The notes under the pieces were generated by a model. That model ran no database searches. It saw only the letters and a program-made list of their open reading frames with translations, and was not told where the DNA came from. Shown here piece after piece: positions 55,995 to 64,000 of a DNA stretch of 64,000 nt; within the stretch, counting starts at the first letter, position 1, and every line of letters begins with the position of its first letter. The translations under genes and the position numbers were made by a program. Source of the stretch: Aestuariibacter sp. GS-14 (GTDB lineage Bacteria > Pseudomonadota > Gammaproteobacteria > Enterobacterales > Alteromonadaceae); contig NZ_VHIP01000001.1 of NCBI RefSeq assembly GCF_006494365.1, forward strand, positions 248,001 to 312,000. The letters run 5' to 3'.

Positions 55995-57509
55995 TTAGTC
56001 GGTAGACACCTGTTTACGCCATTTTTCGAAGTTTGCTTTGTCTTCTGAGTTGGCGTAGTCACCCGCTGCGGTTGGTTCAAGGCTTACCCATTCCATCCAG
56101 GCTGCCAGGTCACCTTTCAGCGGCGCTTGCATCAGCGCAGGCATGGGTAACCAGGCCTGAACATACTTTTCAGGCTCTTGGTCGAATACGTGCTGACAAC
56201 CATCAGAACAGAAGTGATATTTTTCACCTTCAAATTCCGTTTCGCGATGAGCCAGTTGGGTAGGATCATCCGGCTCCGTAAACAAGCAGGGAAGCTGACA
56301 GGTCTGACACAGTTTGGGCAGACCAAAGTTATTGTATTCACCGCCTGCTTCTTTCTGAGCAATGGCATACTCCCAGCGGGGCAAATAGTATTGTTCGAAA
56401 GTTGTTGGATACTTTTCTTTTAACCACTCAATATCACTGGCGGTCGGTGTCCATGAATGGAAAGCGGTACCGAATTTCCACTGATACAATCCCAGCATGA
56501 TTTGATGCGAAGTATGGTCAATTGACTTTTCTACATCATCCCAATGCATAGGTTGACGAATGCCATAGCGGGCTAAATCGCGGAATAATGCATTACCGTT
56601 TTCCACACCATAAATATTCCAGGCTTCACGCCAGGACATGACGCGCTTGGGCAACATGTAATCCATCATGGCAGCCACTAACGTCAACAAACGACAACCA
56701 CGCCAGAACCACTTATCAATCCATTTTTGCACAATGGGAATGTTGGCCGGATCCTGTTCGAGCATAAACTTAATGCATTCAAGGCCCAGCGTCATATGAC
56801 GCGCTTCATCAGATTGTGCAGAGAAGCCAAACGTACAGGTTGCCATATCTCCGTTGTATGCTGCACCGGACATAAAGGGCACAAACAGCAGGTTGGTAAG
56901 CACGTATTCAAAAGAGAAACCAATTGCAATCAAAAACTCAAACGGTCCGGCGGACATGGCATCATCAAAAAATGAACGCGGTACCGATGTGTACCAAATG
57001 CGGTCGCGCTGCTGCGCAAAATCCTTAAAGCCGTTATAGTACTTGTTGTAATTCGACATGGCATGAACCTGAGTCTGCGCGTGGCGAATTTCGTCAATCG
57101 ACTGCATTTGACAGGCCACCTGAGGGCCTACTCCGGCAAACTCACGTCCCACTCGAGCAAACCCCCGGTGGGCAGCATATTCACCCGGACTAATCCCCTG
57201 CAGGAATAACTTGATTGCGGTTAAATAACGCGCGTCAGTCACATTCAAATGACCATTATTCTGCGCGTGAGCATCAATAATCGCGTAGTACTTGCGTTCC
57301 TTTTCAGCCTGGTATTTCCAGTACGCATCCATCGTTAAACGGAAAGGATCTTCCCATTTAGACCAATCGTGAATTTTAATGCCTTCGTAATCCACGTAGG
57401 GGTAGATTTCTTTTTCATCGCGATAACTTGGCTCCCAGGCCAGATCACGTGTCATCAAGCGATACTTCTCTTTAACGTTCAGTTTTCGAGGGGTCTTTTT
57501 AATATCCAC
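55995..57509 (-). CDS. dmpN: Phenol hydroxylase large (diiron) subunit
   Basis: A 504-residue catalytic subunit of the multicomponent phenol hydroxylase, which hydroxylates phenol to catechol. The diiron ligands lie in two helix pairs: the Glu in GEYAAHRGFARVGREFA with DEIRHAQ, then a later Glu with DEARHMTLGLECI. A YHS-type metal-binding domain closes the C-terminus (CQTCQLPCLF, then YHFCSDGCQHVFDQEPEKYVQAW), as in DmpN. The length matches (about 510). It follows dmpM by 9 nt. Confidence 0.98.
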   Translation of the reverse strand: MDIKKTPRKLNVKEKYRLMTRDLAWEPSYRDEKEIYPYVDYEGIKIHDWSKWEDPFRLTMDAYWKYQAEKERKYYAIIDAHAQNNGHLNVTDARYLTAIKLFLQGISPGEYAAHRGFARVGREFAGVGPQVACQMQSIDEIRHAQTQVHAMSNYNKYYNGFKDFAQQRDRIWYTSVPRSFFDDAMSAGPFEFLIAIGFSFEYVLTNLLFVPFMSGAAYNGDMATCTFGFSAQSDEARHMTLGLECIKFMLEQDPANIPIVQKWIDKWFWRGCRLLTLVAAMMDYMLPKRVMSWREAWNIYGVENGNALFRDLARYGIRQPMHWDDVEKSIDHTSHQIMLGLYQWKFGTAFHSWTPTASDIEWLKEKYPTTFEQYYLPRWEYAIAQKEAGGEYNNFGLPKLCQTCQLPCLFTEPDDPTQLAHRETEFEGEKYHFCSDGCQHVFDQEPEKYVQAWLPMPALMQAPLKGDLAAWMEWVSLEPTAAGDYANSEDKANFEKWRKQVSTD

Positions 57510-57518
57510 AATAACCTC

Positions 57519-57788
57519 CTAGCTGTTCCAGGTGAGTGTCAGCGCGTCTTCGTCTTCATCGACGTTCCCGCTGAGCGTAATTAGGTTGATGTTGAGTTCC
57601 TGCATATCGAACTCACGGCCAATTTCTTCTTCGATGGTTTCGCGACGCACAACCAAACGCCCCTCAGCCTGCACTTTAACCATGGCGGGCTCGTGGATAA
57701 CTTCAGCGAGTGGATTGTCCTGCTCGATGGCATCAACAATCGGGCGGGTATCTTCGTTAGCCTGTAAAATAATAAATACTGTTGACAT
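57519..57788 (-). CDS. dmpM: Phenol hydroxylase effector (activator) protein
   Basis: An 89-residue cofactor-free regulatory protein of the MmoB/DmpM family that binds the hydroxylase and tunes dioxygen activation. It has VFIILQANEDTRPIVDAIEQDNP and EEIGREFDMQELNINLITLSG. It follows dmpL by 8 nt. Confidence 0.95.
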   Translation of the reverse strand: MSTVFIILQANEDTRPIVDAIEQDNPLAEVIHEPAMVKVQAEGRLVVRRETIEEEIGREFDMQELNINLITLSGNVDEDEDALTLTWNS

Positions 57789-57796
57789 GAGACTTC

Positions 57797-58795
57797 CTAC
57801 CTGAACAGGCCTGCTTTACTGGCGCGTGTCATGAGTTCATCATGAACTTCACTCACCAGCTCGTCGGCATCATTGCCTTGGACAGCCAGCGCGACGACTG
57901 GCAATAACACAGAGGTGAAATGATTAGCAGCGCTACCTACCCACTCTTCCAGTACAGCTTTATTTTGCGGCGATTCATCGGCCATGGTTTTCAATACCGA
58001 GTCTACCCAGCGAACCGACTCCTGATACCAGTTGGTCATGAACTGGGTAAGAATGGAGATACCTGAGCCGCCAAGTTCTAACAGGTGTTTATCTGCGATG
58101 CGCTGATACACCAATGGGTAAAGCAGCCCGTCCAGAACAAAGTTCTGCTTAATAAATACTTCGACGGGATCGCGCACGCACATGAGATCTTCCAATGAAC
58201 GACGCAGAGGTTGCCACGCATCACTGTTCATCCAGTCCTGTTTAGCAACTTCAAGTGATTCAACATCGCCGATCATCAGGCCCAGACGTGACAAATATTG
58301 GGCAATGCCAAGATTGTCCATGGCATGGTAAATACAGGGTTGGGTAAACACGGTACCGTAGCCGTAACCGCAAACCAGGGTGTTGTTTAAGTTTGACGCA
58401 TAGTTAACGTGACGCAGAGGAATCAGCAGATCCTGAGCGATTTTCAGTACCTGATCGGGCAAATTCTCAATCAGATTAAGAGACTCAACCGTTTTGAAAT
58501 TTGACTCCATGGTTTCCTGTTGCCGGGCCCGTGTCAGCGTGTAGGTGCTGTAATAAAACTGGCGTGGATCTTTTAAGTCATACCAATCAGTCATCCGGAT
58601 TTTACTTAAATTGGGGTCGTAAAGTTCCTGTTCCGGTGCCCAGGTTGGCCTGTAGTGTAGATTTTCTGTGGCCTGCAGATCGTAGCTCGCCTCCTGATAG
58701 CGCGATGGTATTTTCTTGTCGCCGAAGCGACGTTTCAAATGTGTAAACGTCTGATTTTTCTGTTCGATATTGACGGTTTGTACATCTATTTGCAT
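57797..58795 (-). CDS. dmpL: Phenol hydroxylase beta subunit DmpL
   Basis: A 332-residue ferritin-fold subunit without iron ligands that forms the (LNO)2 core. Matches are YRPTWAPEQELYDPNLSKIRMTDWYDLKDPRQFYYSTYT near the N-terminus and the C-terminal VSEVHDELMTRASKAGLFR. It follows dmpK by 25 nt. Confidence 0.96.
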   Translation of the reverse strand: MQIDVQTVNIEQKNQTFTHLKRRFGDKKIPSRYQEASYDLQATENLHYRPTWAPEQELYDPNLSKIRMTDWYDLKDPRQFYYSTYTLTRARQQETMESNFKTVESLNLIENLPDQVLKIAQDLLIPLRHVNYASNLNNTLVCGYGYGTVFTQPCIYHAMDNLGIAQYLSRLGLMIGDVESLEVAKQDWMNSDAWQPLRRSLEDLMCVRDPVEVFIKQNFVLDGLLYPLVYQRIADKHLLELGGSGISILTQFMTNWYQESVRWVDSVLKTMADESPQNKAVLEEWVGSAANHFTSVLLPVVALAVQGNDADELVSEVHDELMTRASKAGLFR

Positions 58796-58820
58796 AACTC
58801 TTTCCTCTTAACCTGAATGG

Positions 58821-59102
58821 CTACTCACCACGAAAATGATGGGTGGCATCGTGCAGACTCCAATTGAAGGCGCGCTTTTCCTCGTCATCACAACCCTGGT
58901 TGTCCTGTTCAAGCAAGATCGCGTTTTGTTCGACACAGAACTGTTCAAAGTCGTGTTGCCGGAGCACCATTTCTAACGCCACTTCAGGCTGGCCTACACT
59001 AAAATCAAACTCGACAAATCCGTCGTCGCGCCTGCCCGTTACCCGCACAAAATGCAATGATGTGTCGAACTGTTCTTTGGGCGCTGCAATACTGTCGTTC
59101 AT
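58821..59102 (-). CDS. dmpK: Phenol hydroxylase assembly protein DmpK
   Basis: A 93-residue protein needed for insertion of iron in the apo-hydroxylase. It has FDTSLHFVRVTGRRDDGFVEFDFSVGQPEVALEMVL, the typical core. It begins 18 nt after the dioxygenase gene. Confidence 0.92.
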   Translation of the reverse strand: MNDSIAAPKEQFDTSLHFVRVTGRRDDGFVEFDFSVGQPEVALEMVLRQHDFEQFCVEQNAILLEQDNQGCDDEEKRAFNWSLHDATHHFRGE

Positions 59103-59120
59103 GATTTACCCTCCGGATCC

Positions 59121-60050
59121 TTAGCTCACTACGGTAAGGAAGCTTTCGTGTAATTTGCGCTGAGGGTAATCCAGGCCCTGAGCGAAGTTATCCCAGGTCC
59201 AGGTAATAGTGTCGTAGTCGGGGTAAGGGTGATAGCCGCCCATAAAGGTTTCAAAGCGGTTACCGGATGGATCCCAGGCGTAAATGGTGCAGCCTCGGGT
59301 GATACCATGGCGTGTCGGGCCAATATCAACAGCCACTTCGTTCATCGACATAATGTCACCTGCACGAAGCACCTGCTCCCAGCTATCCATTAAGAATGAC
59401 GTGTGATGAAGTTTGCCTGGCTCAGGATATTCAACAAAAGCGATATCGTGTACTTTATGTGAACAGGACAGCCAAATTCCCATTTCAGTTTGATTGTCTT
59501 CCCCGAGCACGCGCTCAACCAGGAAAAAGCCCAGTACATCTTTAAAAATTGCTTTTACCTTTGCGATATCAGGTCCGTACAGCAGCATATGATCAAGGCG
59601 AAGTGGCGCAATTCCGTGCTCACTTTGGGAATACCAGGGCGCAGGGTTAGTGAGTCCCATGCCGTTGCCCACTTTCGTTTTCTCTGCAAACAACTCAAAC
59701 TCGTGGCCCGATGGCAAGGTAAATCGAACACGCTCACCGGTTTCCAGCATATCACCCGCTTCAATACGACGAGTCTCCACGCCGTAGGCATTTAGGTCTT
59801 TTTCAAGCTTATTGAGGGTTTCACTGTTCAGCACTTTAAAGCCAACAAAATCCACACCGGCCTGATCGGCTTCGCGAATGATATAGCTGTTGTGGTCCTG
59901 TTCGTCCCAGCATTTAAAGTACACACGCCCCTGATCATCCCGACCAGTCTCAACAAGCCCCATCACCTCACCATAAAACTTAACGGCTTCATCCAAATCT
60001 AATACACGTACTGCAACATGCCCTGGCCGTAATACACCTGTCATCGCCAT
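59121..60050 (-). CDS. dmpB: Catechol 2,3-dioxygenase
   Basis: A 309-residue extradiol dioxygenase of the XylE/DmpB type that opens catechol next to the hydroxyls, giving 2-hydroxymuconic semialdehyde. Two glyoxalase-like modules are present. The Fe(II) ligands are His in LRLDHMLLYG, His in GKLHHTSFLM and Glu in RFETFMGGYHPYPD. GGAG stands 8 nt before the ATG at 60050. The gene is placed first in the operon, ahead of the hydroxylase genes; in Pseudomonas CF600 it follows dmpP and dmpQ. Confidence 0.97.
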   Translation of the reverse strand: MAMTGVLRPGHVAVRVLDLDEAVKFYGEVMGLVETGRDDQGRVYFKCWDEQDHNSYIIREADQAGVDFVGFKVLNSETLNKLEKDLNAYGVETRRIEAGDMLETGERVRFTLPSGHEFELFAEKTKVGNGMGLTNPAPWYSQSEHGIAPLRLDHMLLYGPDIAKVKAIFKDVLGFFLVERVLGEDNQTEMGIWLSCSHKVHDIAFVEYPEPGKLHHTSFLMDSWEQVLRAGDIMSMNEVAVDIGPTRHGITRGCTIYAWDPSGNRFETFMGGYHPYPDYDTITWTWDNFAQGLDYPQRKLHESFLTVVS

Positions 60051-60109
60051 AATATGTTCTCCAATTTTTGTTTCTGTTTTTCATTTTTGAGTTACATTGC
60101 GTTAACTAT

Positions 60110-60125
60110 TACAGATACCATGCCA
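60110..60125 (-). promoter_or_regulatory. Putative sigma-54 promoter of the phenol operon
   Basis: TGGCATGGTATCTGTA on the minus strand has a good -24 element (TGGCA) but a weaker -12 (CTGTA instead of TTGCA). The position, 60 nt upstream of the dioxygenase gene, suits a DmpR-driven promoter. No better match was found in the 396-bp intergenic region. Confidence 0.4.
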
Positions 60126-60187
60126 ACTATTTAAGTCGCTGAATTTATTAAAATTTATCAAATGTAAGTGTTTAAAACCGATCAATT

Positions 60188-60247
60188 GTTAATAAATATT
60201 TAACGATTTTGTTAAACGCTTTTAACGGCATTACATTTTTGTAATGC
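60188..60247. promoter_or_regulatory. Phased TTAAC half-sites and inverted repeat (candidate UAS)
   Basis: Within the 396-bp gap 60051-60446, GTTAA (60188), TTAAC (60200), GTTAA (60211) and TTAAC (60222) occur at 11-12-bp steps in alternating orientation. A perfect inverted repeat GCATTAC-ATTTTT-GTAATGC lies at 60228-60247. They are about 90-150 bp upstream of the presumed start, where DmpR/XylR activators usually bind. The sequence differs from the classic DmpR site. The segment 60248-60403 shows nothing else. Confidence 0.45.
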
Positions 60248-60403
60248 TGAGAGGAACAGTGACAATTTAGGGTTGAAGTAATGCGTGTATTAATGAGTAA
60301 GCACGCAACCAGAATTGAAGTGAAGTAAACGCAATTAAGACGAGAAAATTGTTCGTATGACGAAAATAAACACTGAGTGAAGGTGGCAAATAGCAGAGGT
60401 GAA

Positions 60404-60434
60404 ACAGGTTGTCAGTGGGCTGCTGACAACCTGT
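60404..60434. terminator. Terminator hairpin after the phenol regulator gene
   Basis: ACAGGTTGTCAG / CTGACAACCTGT, a perfect 12-bp stem with a 7-nt loop, lies 13 nt past the regulator stop. Only TTTC follows on the minus strand, so termination may be partial. Confidence 0.65.
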
Positions 60435-60446
60435 ATATAGAATGGC

Positions 60447-62162
60447 TTAACGGGGTTTTTCGTTGATTCGGTAGGCGAGTTGACGACGGGTTACACCCAA
60501 ATACTGGGCGGCATGGGTCAGATTGCCATTGGCTTTTCGCACTGCCGCCTCAAAAATCTGTTGTTCGTGTTTGTGCAGATTAAACTCATCCTGCTCTATC
60601 AGCCCATCGTAATACTGATCACTTTGCGGGTCCTCACAGCTAAGGGGTTGAATCAATCCTTTGTCATTTACCTTACTGACACTGTGATGCTCAATATCAA
60701 CATCAATGTCAGGCGGGCTGACAAACAAATGTTCCAGTTCGATTAAACCGCCTTCGGTAGCAAGTAATACACCCCGTTCAATAACGTTTTCCAGTTCCCG
60801 TACATTACCGGGCCAGTCGTACAATCGCAGAACCTGCATAGCCTGCTCAGACAGGCCTGACAGACGTTTTTGATAGCTTTGGGAAAACTTATCGATCATG
60901 GCATTGCATAAAAGCAAGATATCCGCCCGTCGATCCCGCAACGGGGGAATACTCACCGGATAAGTAGCAATGCGGTAATAAAGATCGGCGCGAAACTTAC
61001 CCTCTTTAATAGCCTTTTGTAGATCTACGTTAGTCGCCGCAACGAGCCTGACATTGACTTTTCTGACTACATCATCACCGAGGCGTTCAACCTCGCCACT
61101 TTGTAATACTCGAAGCAGTTTTACCTGGGCTGAAAGAGGTAAATCACCCAGCTCGTCAAGAAACAGAGTTCCTCCATCAGCGCGTTCGAATCTACCCGGG
61201 CGGGATTCCTGGGCCCCGGTAAACGCACCTTTTTTCACCCCAAACAACTCTGCTTCTATGAGTTCGTGGGGAATTGCACCGCAGTTTACCGCAATAAATG
61301 CATTCTCTTTGCGGCCACTGTGTTCATGCAACCAACGCGCGAACACTTCTTTACCCACACCGGTTTCACCAAGCAAAAGCACATTGATAGGCGAATCAGC
61401 AGCGCGTTTTAACAAGTTAAGCGCACTGGTAAACTCTGGCGATGCTCCCACCAGTCCGTCAGTGTCGTAATTAGCCTGTCGTTTCCCCCGAAGCTGACTG
61501 AGTTCTTTTTCAATCTGACGTAAAGACGGATTCAGGGGGTCATCACGAAACAAGTCGATGTAGCTTTCGTCGTCCCAGCAATCGGCGGGTTTACCAACGA
61601 ATTTACAATGATGATCACCTGTGCACATGCACTGGGTTTCTTTAAATACAATAAAGCGACGAAAGAAGCGGCTGGTATATCCGGAGGCGTAGCCAATAAT
61701 TGTCCAGCAAGCCGGATCGTCAGACAGTCCCATAGATTGCAATTGCGCTTCTGCCTCCCAGGAATTTTCGACTATCACTTCACCGAAGAACCGCCCGGTC
61801 TCCCAGTCGATTTCCGCTTCGGTAATATGCGATCTGACATGCCCTTCAAAGGCGTGTAACTCTGGGCCGATGCGGAATACATCATAGCTGTTAATGTTGT
61901 CGGCGAGCTTATGCGCCAAGTCGGCATCCTGCTCACCTGCAACAAATCCTATGCGGATCAGTAATCGCTTTACCGTATCGTCATCCAAATAATCAAATAA
62001 CTTGGTACGCAATTCCATTAACGCTTTGGCGTGTAGCAGTAATAGCCGGCTCTCGCCTAACCAAATTTTACCTGTTTCCTGATTAAAACGCAGTTTTGAG
62101 CGAAGATCGAAGCGGTCGACAACGTCTTTTTCTTCCTGCGCTATTTTTTGAGCTGCAATCAT
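60447..62162 (-). CDS. dmpR: Sigma-54-dependent phenol-type activator (DmpR/XylR family)
   Basis: A 571-residue transcriptional activator. The sensory XylR_N plus V4R region fills residues 1-210, with a Cys cluster (C178, C180, C186, C195) where phenol-type sensors bind zinc. After a linker, the AAA+ domain has Walker A GETGVGKE (265-272), the sigma-54 contact loop GAFTGA (312-317) and GGTLFLDELGDL. A Fis-type HTH (LTHAAQYLGVTRRQLAYRI) closes the protein. The ATG at 62162 has GGAAAG upstream; the TTG at 62174 is less likely. It should sense phenol or methylphenols and activate the dmpB operon; the effector range is inferred from family and context. Confidence 0.92.
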   Translation of the reverse strand: MIAAQKIAQEEKDVVDRFDLRSKLRFNQETGKIWLGESRLLLLHAKALMELRTKLFDYLDDDTVKRLLIRIGFVAGEQDADLAHKLADNINSYDVFRIGPELHAFEGHVRSHITEAEIDWETGRFFGEVIVENSWEAEAQLQSMGLSDDPACWTIIGYASGYTSRFFRRFIVFKETQCMCTGDHHCKFVGKPADCWDDESYIDLFRDDPLNPSLRQIEKELSQLRGKRQANYDTDGLVGASPEFTSALNLLKRAADSPINVLLLGETGVGKEVFARWLHEHSGRKENAFIAVNCGAIPHELIEAELFGVKKGAFTGAQESRPGRFERADGGTLFLDELGDLPLSAQVKLLRVLQSGEVERLGDDVVRKVNVRLVAATNVDLQKAIKEGKFRADLYYRIATYPVSIPPLRDRRADILLLCNAMIDKFSQSYQKRLSGLSEQAMQVLRLYDWPGNVRELENVIERGVLLATEGGLIELEHLFVSPPDIDVDIEHHSVSKVNDKGLIQPLSCEDPQSDQYYDGLIEQDEFNLHKHEQQIFEAAVRKANGNLTHAAQYLGVTRRQLAYRINEKPR

Positions 62163-62267
62163 ACTTCTTTCCAAAAACAGGGGTTAGGAGCAATTCGCTT
62201 CATCATACCTATTTACCGCAATAGTGTTAACACATTGTAAATGCAAAATACCGGCCATTGACAAAAC

Positions 62268-64000
62268 CTATAATGCCTTTTCACGTTGCGTAATGTTTTT
62301 CACTGGCAATAAAAATCGCGCTAACGCGGGTAGCAGGATAAGTGCCCCTAACATGTTCCAAATGAACATAAAGGCCAGCAATATGCCCATATCAGCCTGG
62401 AACTTAATGGGTGAAAATACCCAGGTAGCTACTGCAATTCCCAGCGTAATACCTGTTAACACCACCACTTTTCCAGTAAACAGCAAAGCATCATAGTAGG
62501 CATCCGACAGGCTTAATCCATCCTGTAACCGGGTCTTCATAACAGTAAGAATATAAAGCGCGTAATCCACACCTATTCCGACACCCAGTGCAATAACGGG
62601 TAATGTGGCCACCTTTACGCCAATATTCAGCCAGACCATTAGGGCCTGACACAAAATGGACGTCAGCATTAGCGGCAAAATGGCGCACACTACGGCTCGC
62701 CAGGAACGGAAAGTAATGAAAGCAAGTACAATGACAGCCCCATATACATATAACAACATTTGGGTATTGGCTTTCTCCACCACAATATTTGTAGCGGCCT
62801 CTATACCAGCATTACCCGCCGCATTCAGGAACTGATATTTTTCGGTGTTGTACTGTGCAGCAAAGGCTTCAACTGTATGTACAACGTCGTTAAGCGTGTC
62901 AGATTTATGATCTGTCAGGTAGGCGAAAATGGTAAGCAAGTCACAGTTTTGATTGAACATTTCACGCGGAGCACGGGTAATGATAGCGTTTAGCATTCCC
63001 TGAGAACGCGGAATACCGTACCACTTTAAATTGCCTTCATTCATACCAGCATTGGCAACCTTGGCCAAACCCGCTAACGAGGACGTGGTAACCACCCCCG
63101 GAAGCTGACGTAACTCCTGCTCCAATGTATCCACCGCCATCAGGGTATCGTAATGGGCACAGGCATATTGTTCTGTCTTAACCATTACCACATAGACATC
63201 CGAACTGGTAGCGTAGTTTGCAGTCATGAAAGCATTGTCGAGGTTATAACGAGAGTCGGGCCTAAGCTCCGGTGCGCCCTGATCAGTGTCACCAATTTTC
63301 ACATTCATACTGACTATACTGCCTGCAATACCTAAGAAGATGGCACTAACAACCGTAGCCGAGGCGTATTTTTTACGTGTAAACAGGTCCAGAAATGCCC
63401 AGAGTGGGTGCTTTTTGTGCGCTACATCAGCGTTATCTCGCAATTCTGCTTTAATACTCCGCTGCGCGGCAGATGCATCAACACCGGTGTAGGAGAGCAA
63501 TACAGGGAGCAAAATAAGGTTGCTGAAAATCAGTACCGCAACACCAATACTGGCGGTCACCGCCAAATCCTGGATCACAGGAATATCGATGACCATCAGC
63601 ACAGCAAAGCCTACGGCATCTGATATCAGCGCGGTTATCCCGGCCAGAAAAAGTCGACGGAATGTGTAACGTGCCGCCAGAAGTTTGTGAATCCCCCGTC
63701 CGATGTCCTGCATAATGCCGTTCATCTTCTGCGCGCCATGACTCATGCCAATAGCAAATACCAGAAATGGCACCAGTATTGAGTACGGATCCAATTCATA
63801 CCCCAATGTAGGTAGCAGACCAAGCAGCCATATAACGGCAATCAAGGAACAGCTGACAACTAATAATGTACTGCGGAGGCAACGCGTATAGACAAACAGG
63901 ACGGCGGTTGCGATGGCGATCGTTATTGCAAAAAATGCCAGTACCTGTTGGAGTCCGTCGATGAGATCACCAATGACTTTGGCAAAGCCCGTGATATGGA
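62268..64000 (-). CDS. RND/MMPL-superfamily transporter, C-terminal part (runs off the window)
   Basis: The frame is open from the TAG stop at 62268 to the right end of the window, at least 577 residues. The 5' end lies beyond 64000. It contains two blocks of five to six membrane helices separated by a periplasmic loop (about 200 residues), as in the second and first halves of MMPL/HAE3-type exporters. Motifs are GMSHGAQKMNGIMQDIGRGIHKLL and GITALISDAVGFAVLMVIDIPVIQDLAVTASIG, then GVGIGVDYALYILTVM in the second block. It precedes the phenol regulator by about 100 bp on the same strand. Relatives often sit near aromatic or steroid degradation genes; the substrate is unknown. Confidence 0.85.
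   Translation of the reverse strand, partial: HITGFAKVIGDLIDGLQQVLAFFAITIAIATAVLFVYTRCLRSTLLVVSCSLIAVIWLLGLLPTLGYELDPYSILVPFLVFAIGMSHGAQKMNGIMQDIGRGIHKLLAARYTFRRLFLAGITALISDAVGFAVLMVIDIPVIQDLAVTASIGVAVLIFSNLILLPVLLSYTGVDASAAQRSIKAELRDNADVAHKKHPLWAFLDLFTRKKYASATVVSAIFLGIAGSIVSMNVKIGDTDQGAPELRPDSRYNLDNAFMTANYATSSDVYVVMVKTEQYACAHYDTLMAVDTLEQELRQLPGVVTTSSLAGLAKVANAGMNEGNLKWYGIPRSQGMLNAIITRAPREMFNQNCDLLTIFAYLTDHKSDTLNDVVHTVEAFAAQYNTEKYQFLNAAGNAGIEAATNIVVEKANTQMLLYVYGAVIVLAFITFRSWRAVVCAILPLMLTSILCQALMVWLNIGVKVATLPVIALGVGIGVDYALYILTVMKTRLQDGLSLSDAYYDALLFTGKVVVLTGITLGIAVATWVFSPIKFQADMGILLAFMFIWNMLGALILLPALARFLLPVKNITQREKAL

Overview
The window looks like chromosomal DNA from a marine gammaproteobacterium, most likely of the Alteromonadaceae (Alteromonas/Aestuariibacter-like). 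The reasons are a Na+-pumping oxaloacetate decarboxylase, the alaS-csrA-tRNA-Ser-tRNA-Arg gene order, and a polar-flagellum gene set (flhF, fleN, the ParC/ParP chemotaxis pair, DUF2802) in the order known from Vibrio and Alteromonadales. The genus is inferred, not proven. Nearly all genes lie on the minus strand, so transcription runs from high to low coordinates.

Region 1 (1-5.3 kb): oadGAB; a two-gene XRE-regulator/membrane-protein operon whose promoter sits between two matching 18-bp dyads; a tRNA-Ser(GCT)-Arg(ACG)-Arg(ACG) operon with a clear promoter and terminator; and csrA. Region 2 (5.4-14.1 kb): alaS, recX (without recA beside it), two plus-strand genes (a FemAB/GNAT-like protein and an M13 lipoprotein peptidase), and a chemoreceptor with a C-terminal CZB domain paired with a free-standing PAS protein. 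Region 3 (14.2-19.6 kb): a methionine operon, metA - metH N-half - metH C-half - DUF938 methyltransferase, preceded by a MetJ box. MetH is cleanly split into two proteins. A Tat-type GH28 lipoprotein follows on the plus strand.

Region 4 (21.2-47.2 kb): a continuous chemotaxis and flagellar block, read from fliE down: fliEFGHIJK, fliLMNOPQR-flhB, flhA-flhF-fleN-fliA, cheYZAB, parC-parP-cheW-DUF2802. Sigma-54-type promoter sequences stand before fliE, fliK and flhA. CheA lacks a recognisable P2 domain. In its place are three copies of a DEFEALL-type motif that resembles the CheY-binding ends of FliM and CheZ encoded in the same block.

Region 5 (47.4-64 kb): a phenol degradation island directly upstream of fliE, where flrABC or fliS would often be. 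It has a DmpR/XylR-type sigma-54 activator, a catechol 2,3-dioxygenase at the head of the operon, a six-subunit phenol hydroxylase (KLMNOP), and the dehydrogenase branch of the meta pathway (C, E, H, I, F, G). No hydroxymuconic semialdehyde hydrolase (dmpD) is present. The operon ends in three less usual genes: an atypical SDR lacking YxxxK, a long tautomerase-superfamily protein, and the XylT/DmpQ-type ferredoxin, which sits about 11 kb from the dioxygenase it would be expected to serve. An RND/MMPL transporter gene lies upstream of the regulator and runs off the right end.

The points most worth a second look are the triple CheY-docking-like repeat in CheA, the SDR/tautomerase tail of the phenol operon, the split MetH, and the dyad-flanked promoter of the XRE/membrane-protein pair. 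Nothing here is clearly an unknown defence or mobile system: no CRISPR array, IS element or integrase was seen.
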